DNA of 6,756 nt from Candidatus Paceibacter sp. (GCA_020724685.1 DYGP01000036.1:1-6756), one strand, 5' to 3'; counted from the first letter of the stretch, positions 1 through 6,094 are shown. The notes: a model not told the origin generated them from the sequence alone. Numbers and translations are program-made.

Positions 1-913
1 CCGATTTCTGGAGGTGCTCGTAGATATTCAGGACGGCTTTCACCGCATCGCCCATCGAAATGTTGTTCTGTTTATAGAGAACATCCGCCACATCCCCCGC
101 CGCCCAAATGCGCGGATGCGATGTCTTCTGCGTCTTGTGATCCACCACTATCTCCCCTAATTCATTCACAGCAACCATTTCCTTGAGAAGTCCTGAATTC
201 GGAATCCATCCTATCTCCACGAATACCCCGTCCACATCCATTTCCTTTTCCTCGTTCGTCTTTATGTCTTTATATTTCACGCTCCGCACGAACGTGTCCC
301 CCTTTATTTCCAGAAGCTGAGTGTGCGTGAATATTTTCACCTTTGATTCTTTTTGTATCCGCTCGAGCGTGACCGCGTCACCCTTCACCGCGTCCTTATA
401 TTCGAAAAGAAAAATTTCCGAGGCATATGGTATGAGATCCACCACGCTTTCGAGTCCCGCGTTGCCGCCCCCCACCACGACCACGCGCTTGTTCTTGAAA
501 AGCGGCGCGTCGCACGTCGCGCAATACGCGACCCCTTTTCCGTCGAACTCCTTTTCTCCCGGCACACCGAGCTTCCGGCGCGCGCTTCCCGATGTCATAA
601 GCACAAATTTCGATTCAATGCTTTTTCCTCCTTCTGTTTTTATAAGGAGAAATTCACCCTTGTCCTCTACGCGCGCGACGCGATCCCCATCCATAACGTC
701 TATTTCCTGCGCGCGAAGCTGTTCCTCCATTTTTCCCGCGAGTTCGACTCCCGAAATCGCGACATATCCGATGAAGTTCTGAATCTCGTTCGACACGACG
801 GACTGGCCGCCGAACATATCCGTTACGATCGCCGTTTTCATCTTTTTCCTTCCGGCATAGACGCCCGCCGCAACGCCCGCGGGACCACCGCCGATTATCG
901 TCAATTCATACAT
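1..913 (-). CDS. trxB: Thioredoxin reductase, AhpF-like cofactor site (3' end cut off)
   Basis: This is a FAD-dependent cytosolic disulfide reductase that passes electrons from a nicotinamide cofactor to a thioredoxin- or glutaredoxin-like partner. I read 304 residues; the family is about 305-320 long, so only the last few are missing. Seen: the FAD motif GGGPAG at residues 8-13, a GGQ segment after strand 2, the redox pair CATC at 131-134 followed by DAPLFK, the second Rossmann motif GGGNAG at 148-153, and AAGD ending at D274. The NADPH-type HRRxxxR motif after the second Rossmann is absent. The sequence there is FLFEYKD with an acidic E171, and the C-terminal part (FVEIGWIPN, LGEIVVD, YKQ) resembles the reductase module of AhpF, which uses NADH. 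NADH preference is therefore inferred. ATG 913 was chosen because the FAD motif follows directly. A promoter ends seven bases upstream, and a terminator separates this gene from the zinc-ribbon gene before it. Confidence 0.92.
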   Translation of the reverse strand, partial: MYELTIIGGGPAGVAAGVYAGRKKMKTAIVTDMFGGQSVVSNEIQNFIGYVAISGVELAGKMEEQLRAQEIDVMDGDRVARVEDKGEFLLIKTEGGKSIESKFVLMTSGSARRKLGVPGEKEFDGKGVAYCATCDAPLFKNKRVVVVGGGNAGLESVVDLIPYASEIFLFEYKDAVKGDAVTLERIQKESKVKIFTHTQLLEIKGDTFVRSVKYKDIKTNEEKEMDVDGVFVEIGWIPNSGLLKEMVAVNELGEIVVDHKTQKTSHPRIWAAGDVADVLYKQNNISMGDAVKAVLNIYEHLQKS

Positions 914-920
914 GACTCCC

Positions 921-950
921 ATTATATCCGCTGTGTTTCTTTTTTTCCAA
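921..950 (-). promoter_or_regulatory. Predicted trxB promoter, leaderless type
   Basis: On the minus strand there is a -35 candidate TTGGAA (950-945), an 18-base spacer and a perfect -10 TATAAT (926-921). Only seven bases separate the -10 from ATG 913, so transcription should begin at or within a base or two of the start codon. A GGGAG string (920-916) sits two bases from the ATG, too close to act as a normal ribosome-binding site and probably upstream of the RNA start. The promoter lies directly behind the terminator at 958-981, so trxB appears to be its own transcription unit. Confidence 0.65.
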
Positions 951-1068
951 TTATCATAAAAAAACGCGCGAGATACGCGCGACGCTTTTCAAAAGCATTT
1001 TCAAATACATTCCCGAATTTTTCCACGGCACCGCCAAAATCCCTCAGTTCACATTTCAATCCTTCGCG
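922..1068 (-). other. Gap between zinc-ribbon gene and trxB, open in frame behind the TAG
   Basis: This gap holds the terminator and the trxB promoter. Read in the frame of the zinc-ribbon gene, it stays open for 48 sense codons after the TAG stop (1071-1069) until TAA (924-922). The hypothetical peptide is amphipathic, for example AVEKFGNVFENAFEKRRAYL. A GTG at 1026 could start a 34-residue peptide, with AGGG about 14 bases upstream. Against coding: it runs through the terminator hairpin and both promoter boxes, and a run of this length is not rare by chance. I treat it as an observation, not a gene. Confidence 0.25.
958..981 (-). terminator. Rho-independent terminator after the redoxin operon
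   Basis: Read on the minus strand, a perfect six-base inverted repeat CGCGCG flanks a five-base loop TATCT (arms 981-976 and 970-965) and is followed by seven T (964-958). It lies about 88 bases after the zinc-ribbon stop and just before the trxB promoter, as expected for the end of the SPW-glutaredoxin-zinc ribbon unit. Confidence 0.75.
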
Positions 1069-1176
1069 CTATAAAGATTCGTATTCTTCCACCTCAAACA
1101 CCTCCATTTCCACGTTGCACATCGGGCACGTTCCCCCTTCTTCCGCGGTGTAGCCGCACTCAGGGCATTTGTACAT
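1069..1176 (-). CDS. 35-residue zinc-ribbon (rubredoxin-like) protein
   Basis: This tiny protein carries two metal-binding knuckles, CPEC-G at residues 4-8 and CPMC at 17-20, nine residues apart, then an acidic tail (EVFEVEEYESL). Four cysteines in this layout usually bind one zinc (or an iron, as in rubredoxin). Fold and metal are inferred from the motif. A longer reading in the same frame, up to 1317, is rejected because it overlaps the glutaredoxin gene and looks unrelated; ATG 1176 places the first knuckle right after the start, as in similar mini zinc ribbons. There is no Shine-Dalgarno sequence. It lies 61 bases behind the glutaredoxin stop with no terminator between, so it is probably co-transcribed. 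Possible roles are a redox partner or a metal-sensing or structural mini-protein; the exact function is unknown. Confidence 0.75.
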   Translation of the reverse strand: MYKCPECGYTAEEGGTCPMCNVEMEVFEVEEYESL

Positions 1177-1237
1177 GATATTTTTATCTGGAATACGGAT
1201 TGTTTCCGATTTCCATAACGACCTTAGGGCTGTTCCC

Positions 1238-1507
1238 TTATTTTTCTTTAACGTCCAATGATTTTTTCTTTTCCACTCCGAGCGCGCGCTCAAGCGCCAC
1301 GCGATCGAATCCCACAAAAATGAGGTTTCCTATTTCAATGACGGGCACACCGAGCTGTCCCGACTTCTTTTCCATTTCAGCGCGGGCCGAAAGATCATTC
1401 AACACGTCGCGTTCCGTAAAAGGAACGTTGCGCGACGCGAACAATTTTTTCGCCATACCGCAGTATACGCAGGAGGGGGTTGTATAAATGGTCACTTTTT
1501 CTTCCAT
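1238..1507 (-). CDS. Glutaredoxin-like redoxin (YruB/NrdH type)
   Basis: This 89-residue thioredoxin-fold protein exchanges disulfides in the cytosol. Seen: strand 1 VTIYTTP, then the active site CVYC at residues 13-16 followed by GMAKKLF; a middle helix; the cis-proline motif GVPVIEIG with P55; and the end segment VGFDRVALERAL, typical of the YruB-type glutaredoxin family. The length is that of a single-domain glutaredoxin. Members of this group and of NrdH are often reduced by thioredoxin reductase rather than glutathione. With trxB two genes downstream, that is the likely donor here (inference). ATG 1507 lies two bases after the stop of the SPW gene, so translation is probably coupled; no Shine-Dalgarno sequence is visible. 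The tail KKKSLDVKEK is charged and probably disordered. Confidence 0.92.
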   Translation of the reverse strand: MEEKVTIYTTPSCVYCGMAKKLFASRNVPFTERDVLNDLSARAEMEKKSGQLGVPVIEIGNLIFVGFDRVALERALGVEKKKSLDVKEK

Positions 1508-1509
1508 AT

Positions 1510-1680
1510 TTATTCACGTGAAAACGCGTCCCACAATGTCGCGAGTATGATAACGCATCCGACGAGAAGCGCATTCCATACCGCAAGATTCAGTTCATAG
1601 AATCCAAGTATCCATGGCGAAAGCACAATCCATCCGCCAAGAACGATCATAAGCCAATGGTTCCATTCGAATTTTTTCAT
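1510..1680 (-). CDS. SPW-repeat small membrane protein
   Basis: This is a 56-residue integral membrane protein with one SPW repeat. Helix 1 spans about residues 9-27 and contains the signature SPWILGF (SPW at 21-23); helix 2 spans about 33-52, with the conserved-looking WN (35-36) before it. SPW proteins usually have one or two such repeats, so this is a single-repeat form. Their biochemical role is not established. ATG 1680 is preferred; a TTG at 1698 in frame would add six residues. There is no Shine-Dalgarno sequence. It is the first gene after the dsbA terminator, has its own extended -10 promoter, and its stop lies two bases before the glutaredoxin start, so the two proteins are made together. 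A membrane protein linked so tightly to a redoxin suggests a shared task, but that is only context. Confidence 0.85.
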   Translation of the reverse strand: MKKFEWNHWLMIVLGGWIVLSPWILGFYELNLAVWNALLVGCVIILATLWDAFSRE

Positions 1681-1726
1681 TTTGTCAGGAAAATACAATG
1701 TTTTACACGATTTTTTCTATAGGAAG

Positions 1727-1735
1727 ATTATACCA
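1727..1735 (-). promoter_or_regulatory. Predicted extended -10 promoter for the SPW-glutaredoxin operon
   Basis: On the minus strand TGG-TATAAT (1735-1727) is a perfect extended -10 element. No good -35 is found 16-18 bases upstream, where the terminator stem lies, but an extended -10 can compensate. The RNA should start near 1720, giving a leader of about 40 bases to ATG 1680. The promoter begins two bases after the terminator T-run. Confidence 0.6.
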
Positions 1736-1736
1736 C

Positions 1737-1765
1737 AAAATACCCCTCTAGACGAGGGGTATTTT
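1737..1765 (-). terminator. Strong terminator after dsbA (symmetric hairpin)
   Basis: A perfect 12-base inverted repeat: AAAATACCCCTC (1737-1748), a five-base loop TAGAC, then GAGGGGTATTTT (1754-1765). Seven G-C or A-T pairs of core stem (ACCCCTC/GAGGGGT) are flanked by A- and T-runs on both sides, so it can stop transcription in either direction. On the minus strand it starts six bases after the dsbA stop codon, which is its evident use. Confidence 0.85.
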
Positions 1766-1770
1766 GCGGA

Positions 1771-2520
1771 TTATATCTCTTTCAAAAGTTCTTCCACAAT
1801 CATCTTCATATACGGCTGTCCCGACACCTCCTCATTGAAAGGCACCGCTCCCGGAATCGCATATTTCGGCTGGCCGTTAATAATGACGATCGAATACGGC
1901 GTTCCCTGTATTCCAAGTTTTACCGATTCGTCGAGGTCCGCCTGCACCGCATCTCTATGCCTTCCAGACGCGAGGCACGCGCTGAATTCATTTTCGTTAA
2001 GCCCCACATATGTCGCAATCTGAGGAAGTTTCGAGAGATCGAGCCCGTTATTCGAGGGCGTGATTTCCATCAACCTGTCGAGGTATGCCCAGAACGTTTC
2101 ATTTCCCCCGAGTTCCGCCGCACACTCCGTTGCCTCCGCTTCGGTGCGCGCTTTCGGATGAAGCGCGTCGATCGGCACGTGGCGATACACCCACGCCACG
2201 TCATCGCCGTATTCCGCCATCACGCGTTGCATCGCAAAATGAAAATTTTTGCAGAACGGGCATTCAGTATCCGAAAAAAGCACGATTTTTATCGGCGCAT
2301 CCAGATCGCCGAGGATATGATCCTCCCTCGTTACTTCCGAAAGACTGATGAGCGGGTTTTCCACGTTCTGCGACGCGAGCTCATCGAGCTTACTCGGCGC
2401 GTCCGAACTTTTCCCCGCGTTATAGATGAGCGCCACGGAAATGAGTATCGCCGCAAAAAGAATGCTCCCCGGAAGAAGATAATCTCTTTTCTTTTTTTCG
2501 CCACGCTGTTCTGAATCCAT
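1771..2520 (-). CDS. Membrane-anchored DsbA-family thiol oxidoreductase
   Basis: This 249-residue protein has a basic N-terminus (GEKKKRDY), one membrane segment at about residues 15-35, a short linker, and a thioredoxin-like domain of the DsbA/Thioredoxin_4 type (BdbD-like). The catalytic pair is CPFC at 87-90 after FSDTE. A helical insertion carries KARTEAEATECAAELG and FSACLASG, and the cis-proline loop is GTPYSIVIING with P208. The anchor puts the catalytic domain outside the cytoplasmic membrane, where it should form or rearrange disulfides in exported proteins. No DsbB or VKOR partner is in the window. ATG 2520 is preferred because the -10 box lies seven bases upstream; an in-frame GTG at 2526 would add two residues. 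It is transcribed alone, ends in a strong terminator, and is divergent from the flippase gene. Confidence 0.92.
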   Translation of the reverse strand: MDSEQRGEKKKRDYLLPGSILFAAILISVALIYNAGKSSDAPSKLDELASQNVENPLISLSEVTREDHILGDLDAPIKIVLFSDTECPFCKNFHFAMQRVMAEYGDDVAWVYRHVPIDALHPKARTEAEATECAAELGGNETFWAYLDRLMEITPSNNGLDLSKLPQIATYVGLNENEFSACLASGRHRDAVQADLDESVKLGIQGTPYSIVIINGQPKYAIPGAVPFNEEVSGQPYMKMIVEELLKEI

Positions 2521-2527
2521 ATCCACT

Positions 2528-2555
2528 ATTTTAATAAGCGCGCGTGAAAAAGCAA
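2528..2555 (-). promoter_or_regulatory. Predicted dsbA-like gene promoter, leaderless type
   Basis: On the minus strand there is a -35 candidate TTGCTT (2555-2550), a 16-base spacer and a -10 TAAAAT (2533-2528), then exactly seven bases to ATG 2520. The spacing from -10 to start codon is identical to that of trxB and predicts RNA starting at the ATG. The -35 match is weak. Confidence 0.5.
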
Positions 2556-2567
2556 CTCATCCGCGCC

Positions 2568-2596
2568 TTTCCGAGACCGAAGGATATGAGTATAAT
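2568..2596 (+). promoter_or_regulatory. Possible flippase promoter
   Basis: A perfect TATAAT lies at 2591-2596, with only a weak -35 (TTTCCG, 2568-2573) 17 bases upstream. The RNA would start near 2603, about ten bases before ATG 2613. This is one reason to prefer 2613 over the in-frame starts at 2544 and 2586, which lie upstream of the predicted RNA start. Confidence 0.4.
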
Positions 2597-2612
2597 CCAT
2601 TATGTACTTCAT

Positions 2613-4091
2613 ATGACTGCGAAGATAAAAAAATTCCTCTTCGAAAATTCGTCGCTCCGTCAGACCATTCTCAAAAATACGTTTTGGATGAGCTTCGGTC
2701 AGATCGCGAGCAGGCTTATACGCGCCGTGGTCATCATTTACGCCGCGCGCGTGCTCGGCGCCGCGGGATACGGCGTATTTTCCTACGCGCTCAGTCTCGC
2801 GGGATTCTTCACTATATTTTCCGACATCGGGCTCACGCCTTTCCTCACCCGCGAAAGCGCGAAAAATCCGGAGCTCCGCATGACCTACATCGCCACCTCG
2901 TTCACCCTGAAACTCTGCCTCGTGGCGGGGAATTCTCTCATCATCCTCACCGCCGTGCCGTTCATCACGAAAATGCCCGGCGCGCTTCCCCTCCTTCCTT
3001 TCCTTATTGTGCTTTTCGCGTTCGACAGCATTCGCGATTTTTCGTTCGCGGTCACCCGTTCCATTCAAAAAATGGAGACGGAGGCGGGCATCAATATTCT
3101 CACGAACATCGGAATCCTCGTCTTCGGCCTCGGCGCGCTCTTTTTCTTCGGCACCGCAAAGGCGCTCATGATCGCGTATACCATCGGCACGGGCATCGGC
3201 ATGGTCATCGGACTCTGGACGCTTCGGACATATTTCAACAAGTTTTGGGCCTTCTTTAATAAAGCGTATGTGAAACCCATTCTTCTTGAGGCGTGGCCAT
3301 TCGGCGTCTCCGCGCTCCTTGGGGTTATCATGTTGAACACCGACACCATTATGCTCGGCGCGATGCGCACGGAAACCGAGGTGGGATTTTATTCCGCGGC
3401 ACAGCGCATCATCGCGATCCTCTATCTTATTCCCGGATTCTTAAGCGTCAGCGTGTTTCCCATCATGGCGCAACTCGCGATAAAAGAAACGGAACGGTTT
3501 GTCGCGGTGATGGAAAAAGCACTCCGCGCGGTGCTCCTCGCGGCGTTTCCCATCGCGCTCGGCGGAGTGGTACTCGCCCCCACGCTCATTTCATTTATAT
3601 TCGGCGCGGAATATCTCCCCGCGGCCGCCACGCTTCAGATCCTTCTCTTTAACGTGTTTCTTGTATTTCCCGGAAGCATCATCAACAACGGAATCTTCGC
3701 CTTCGGAAAACAGAAACAGCTTCTCATCGCATTCGCAATCGGCGGCATCGGCAACGTCATATTGAACCTTGTGCTCATCCCCCGCTTCGGCATCGCGGGA
3801 TCCGCGGCGGCGACCATCGTCACGCAATTCCTGAGCAACGGATTTACCTTTTTCGCGATGCAACGCATCGCGCGCTTCACCTCGTTCGGACTCGTGACGC
3901 GCATCGCGCCCGCGGGCATCATCATGACAATCGCGGCATGGGGAATGAACGCGCTCGGCGTCCACGTGCTCATCACCGTATGCGCAAGCGGTATCCTCTA
4001 TGTGGCGCTCCTCTATCTTTTCCGCGAGGAACTTCTCACAAACCTCAAGGCGGAACTTGCGGGATTCTTTGAACCAAAAAGCGCGCAATAA
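2613..4091 (+). CDS. Wzx-type polysaccharide flippase
   Basis: This 492-residue polytopic membrane protein of the MOP superfamily (oligosaccharide flippase/RfbX group) moves lipid-linked glycans across the cytoplasmic membrane. Seen: the family N-terminus GQIASRLIRAVVIIYAARVL (residues 29-48) followed by GAAGYGVFSYALS; the mid-protein motif LNTDTIMLGAMRTETEVGFY (241-260); and the late motif LNLVLIPRFGIAGSAAA (384-400). Around 12-14 hydrophobic segments span the whole chain, the usual number. ATG 2613 is chosen for its fit to the family N-terminus and the -10 at 2591; ATG 2586 and GTG 2544 are in frame but would add unrelated residues, and 2544 nearly abuts the dsbA start. There is no Shine-Dalgarno sequence. 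The stop codon merges into a bidirectional terminator. The nearby ligase and sugar dehydrogenase support a surface-glycan role; the actual substrate cannot be read from sequence. Confidence 0.93.
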   Translation: MTAKIKKFLFENSSLRQTILKNTFWMSFGQIASRLIRAVVIIYAARVLGAAGYGVFSYALSLAGFFTIFSDIGLTPFLTRESAKNPELRMTYIATSFTLKLCLVAGNSLIILTAVPFITKMPGALPLLPFLIVLFAFDSIRDFSFAVTRSIQKMETEAGINILTNIGILVFGLGALFFFGTAKALMIAYTIGTGIGMVIGLWTLRTYFNKFWAFFNKAYVKPILLEAWPFGVSALLGVIMLNTDTIMLGAMRTETEVGFYSAAQRIIAILYLIPGFLSVSVFPIMAQLAIKETERFVAVMEKALRAVLLAAFPIALGGVVLAPTLISFIFGAEYLPAAATLQILLFNVFLVFPGSIINNGIFAFGKQKQLLIAFAIGGIGNVILNLVLIPRFGIAGSAAATIVTQFLSNGFTFFAMQRIARFTSFGLVTRIAPAGIIMTIAAWGMNALGVHVLITVCASGILYVALLYLFREELLTNLKAELAGFFEPKSAQ

Positions 4092-4120
4092 AAACTCCCC
4101 CTTTCGAGGGAAGTTTTTTT
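4090..4120. terminator. Bidirectional terminator between convergent genes
   Basis: AAAAACT-C-CCC (4090-4100) pairs with GGG-A-AGTTTTT (4108-4118) with one C-A mismatch, followed by T to 4120 on the plus strand. On the minus strand the hairpin ends in a five-T run. It overlaps the flippase stop codon and lies 11 bases beyond the stop of the opposing TPR gene, so it can serve both. Confidence 0.8.
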
Positions 4121-4131
4121 GCTCTCTGTAT

Positions 4132-4728
4132 TTATTTCACCATCGTTTCCGTGGGCCAATAGGAGAGAATCTCCTCCTTCAACTGCTGCGCTTCTGCATC
4201 ATTGTTCGTAATATAGTACAAAACCTGAAGCGCGTTCAGACACTGCGGGCGCGTGGGACTCACCTCAAGACACTTCAGATAGTAGTCCTCCGCGACGCTC
4301 AGATGATCGAGATATTCATATTTCGCACCCACAATATAGTGGAGCTGTCCCATAATAAAAAGCTGCTGCGTCACGCTTGAATACATCCGCGTGCCGTTTT
4401 CCGTAAACTCCATAAATCTCCCATCAAGATAATCAACGAGCACTTTCGCCACTTCTCCCGTGATTGGACGGTCCTTATTATCAATAATATTGAGTATCTC
4501 GTTACTCAGAAAACGAAGGTGTTCGGCTTGTCCCACGGGAGAGGGAAAATCAAGCGCCTTCCCCACTATCCCCTCAAACTGCTCGACAGTCGTCACCTCC
4601 CTGAATGCCTTCAGCATTTCGATGAACGCTTTTGATTTGAGATACGGAAGAATAGTCCCCCAATACATTCCCGCGCATATAAGCACCACCATGATGCCTC
4701 CCGCTGTTTTTTTTATCGTGTGAGCCAT
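4132..4728 (-). CDS. Membrane-anchored TPR protein next to the O-antigen ligase
   Basis: A 198-residue protein with one N-terminal membrane helix (about residues 8-30) and an all-helical remainder. The region FEGIVGKALDFPSPVGQAEH (51-70) resembles the conserved stretch that follows the last membrane helix in Wzy/PglL-like ligases with fused TPRs. Residues about 122-190 look like one to two TPR units (LFIMGQLHYIVGAKYEYL; VAEDYYLKCLEVSPTRPQCL). I do not recognise a named family. The gene starts seven bases after the ligase stop, so they share an mRNA, and the product probably works as a partner or regulator of the ligase, with its TPR part outside the membrane (inferred from the basic N-terminus). 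Upstream of ATG 4728 is CGGAATT, at best a weak ribosome-binding site. It ends at the shared bidirectional terminator. Confidence 0.8.
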   Translation of the reverse strand: MAHTIKKTAGGIMVVLICAGMYWGTILPYLKSKAFIEMLKAFREVTTVEQFEGIVGKALDFPSPVGQAEHLRFLSNEILNIIDNKDRPITGEVAKVLVDYLDGRFMEFTENGTRMYSSVTQQLFIMGQLHYIVGAKYEYLDHLSVAEDYYLKCLEVSPTRPQCLNALQVLYYITNNDAEAQQLKEEILSYWPTETMVK

Positions 4729-4735
4729 AATTCCG

Positions 4736-6094
4736 TTATCGTATCTTTTTTATGTGATCAATGGACGACGGCTGAAACTTCCATACCGCGAACGCGAGAA
4801 AAAGAAAAAGATTTATATAGGTCGGCAAGATATCGAAGAGCACCACTCCCTGCATGAGATACGCGATCGGCAACGCGAAGAAAAGCGCGCGCTCGAAAAT
4901 TCGCTTGTCCTTTTCCGTCTTGTTCTTTTCCTGAATCGCATCGAGCTCTCTGTTCTTTTTCACGAACTGAACGTAATACGCGACAAAGATTGAAACAAAC
5001 GCGAGAAATCCGAATATCCCCGTCTCCACAAGATAGTCGAGATAGACGCTGTGCGCGCGGTCATACCACGTTTCAGACGCAACGCCGGGAACGTAGTGGC
5101 GCACGTCAAAATGCTTATCGAATACCACCGCAAAATTTTCCGGACCCCATCCGAGGAGCGGACGCTCTTCGAATCCCTTGATCGCCGATTCCCACGTCCA
5201 TAAACGGCTCTGCCAGCTTGAAGATGAAAATCCAATATTGAAAAGACGCGCACCGGGAAGCGCGCGAACAAACGGCGTATCGTGGAAATAGATGAGTCCT
5301 CCTCCCACAATCACGCACGCGGCGAAAAGTGCGAACGCCTGTTTCTTCCATTTCCATCCGCTCCTCGCAAGCATATAGATAAGGAGCGCGATGACGCCGG
5401 CACCAAGACCATAGACGGGTCCGCGCGTCTGCATGAGCCACACAAACACCGCCGCGATCACCATCAATATCCCGTATCCCATCTTTTTCGCCTGTTCATG
5501 GAACGAAAGATACGCGAGATAAAAAATCGCGAACATCATATACACTCCGACGTACGCGGCATTTCCCAATGATCCGTGAAATCGCGCGCCGCCGCTGAAC
5601 GCGGGCCCCACGAACCCTTTCCCTCCGAATCCCGCAAGCACGCCGTAGAGAAGCATCACGCCTCCCGTCGCGATTGAGAGTTTGAATATTTTCTTCCAGT
5701 CGCCCTCATCTTTAAAAAGGATCGCGAGAAGAGAAAAGAATGCGAAAAAGTGCACCATCTGAAATGCCCCCTCTCCCCGTTCGAAGTTGGACCATATCGC
5801 ATACTGCGGATCGTACGCAAAAAAACTTGAAAGCACGAAAAAGAACGTGAACGCCGCGACCGCGATGAAAAGAGGCGAACGCAGGACGCGCCTTACGCGC
5901 TCTTTATACATCGTTTCGAAAAACGACGTCCTGAATATATATCCAAGAAGGAAAAAGATCGCCGCGAAATCAACCATAATCCGGAAAAACGTGTATTTCG
6001 TGACAATAAAAGGAAAAAGCGTCGTGGTCCCCACAAGAATGACGCTTATTACCGCCCCCATCAGAAAAAACTTTGACGCTTTGAAAAAAGCCAT
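4736..6094 (-). CDS. O-antigen ligase/polymerase family protein (Wzy_C type)
   Basis: This 452-residue polytopic membrane protein has about 11-12 hydrophobic segments and joins or polymerises glycans on the outer face of the cytoplasmic membrane. Seen: YAIWSNFERGEGAFQ (98-112), a loop typical of Gram-positive and CPR ligases (family WGxxERxEG); RFHGSLGNAAYVGVY (171-185); QTRGPVYGLGAG (222-233); and the Wzy_C segment GWGPENF (315-321) followed by the large loop with DRAHSVYLDYLVETGIFG (345-362), where the His is the family's usual key residue. The same frame is open up to 6301, but that part overlaps the start of the divergent dehydrogenase and is not hydrophobic, so it is rejected. ATG 6094 is preferred over ATG 6109, which overlaps the -10 box. 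Whether it acts as polymerase, lipid ligase or protein glycosyltransferase cannot be told. Confidence 0.9.
   Translation of the reverse strand: MAFFKASKFFLMGAVISVILVGTTTLFPFIVTKYTFFRIMVDFAAIFFLLGYIFRTSFFETMYKERVRRVLRSPLFIAVAAFTFFFVLSSFFAYDPQYAIWSNFERGEGAFQMVHFFAFFSLLAILFKDEGDWKKIFKLSIATGGVMLLYGVLAGFGGKGFVGPAFSGGARFHGSLGNAAYVGVYMMFAIFYLAYLSFHEQAKKMGYGILMVIAAVFVWLMQTRGPVYGLGAGVIALLIYMLARSGWKWKKQAFALFAACVIVGGGLIYFHDTPFVRALPGARLFNIGFSSSSWQSRLWTWESAIKGFEERPLLGWGPENFAVVFDKHFDVRHYVPGVASETWYDRAHSVYLDYLVETGIFGFLAFVSIFVAYYVQFVKKNRELDAIQEKNKTEKDKRIFERALFFALPIAYLMQGVVLFDILPTYINLFLFLAFAVWKFQPSSIDHIKKIR

Noticed and set aside
914..957. Riboswitch or long regulatory leader before trxB
   Set aside because: The -10 box sits seven bases before the start codon, leaving no room for a leader RNA.
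353..1153. 266-codon open frame on the plus strand
   Set aside because: It lies opposite trxB, whose reductase motifs are unmistakable, and has an Arg/His-rich composition typical of the shadow of a GCG/CGC-rich gene.
1177..1317. N-terminal extension of the zinc-ribbon frame to an ATG at 1317
   Set aside because: It overlaps the glutaredoxin gene in another frame and reads as low-quality Trp/Lys/Arg-rich sequence; ATG 1176 fits the domain.
1957..2514. 185-codon plus-strand frame opposite the DsbA-like gene
   Set aside because: It is Arg/Phe/His-rich without domain features, and the DsbA-like motifs on the other strand explain the region.
2526..3068. 180-codon charged minus-strand frame (many Glu/Arg/His)
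   Set aside because: It looks like a low-complexity coiled-coil but is the antisense of the flippase's hydrophobic codons; the same applies to the frame at 3591-4088.
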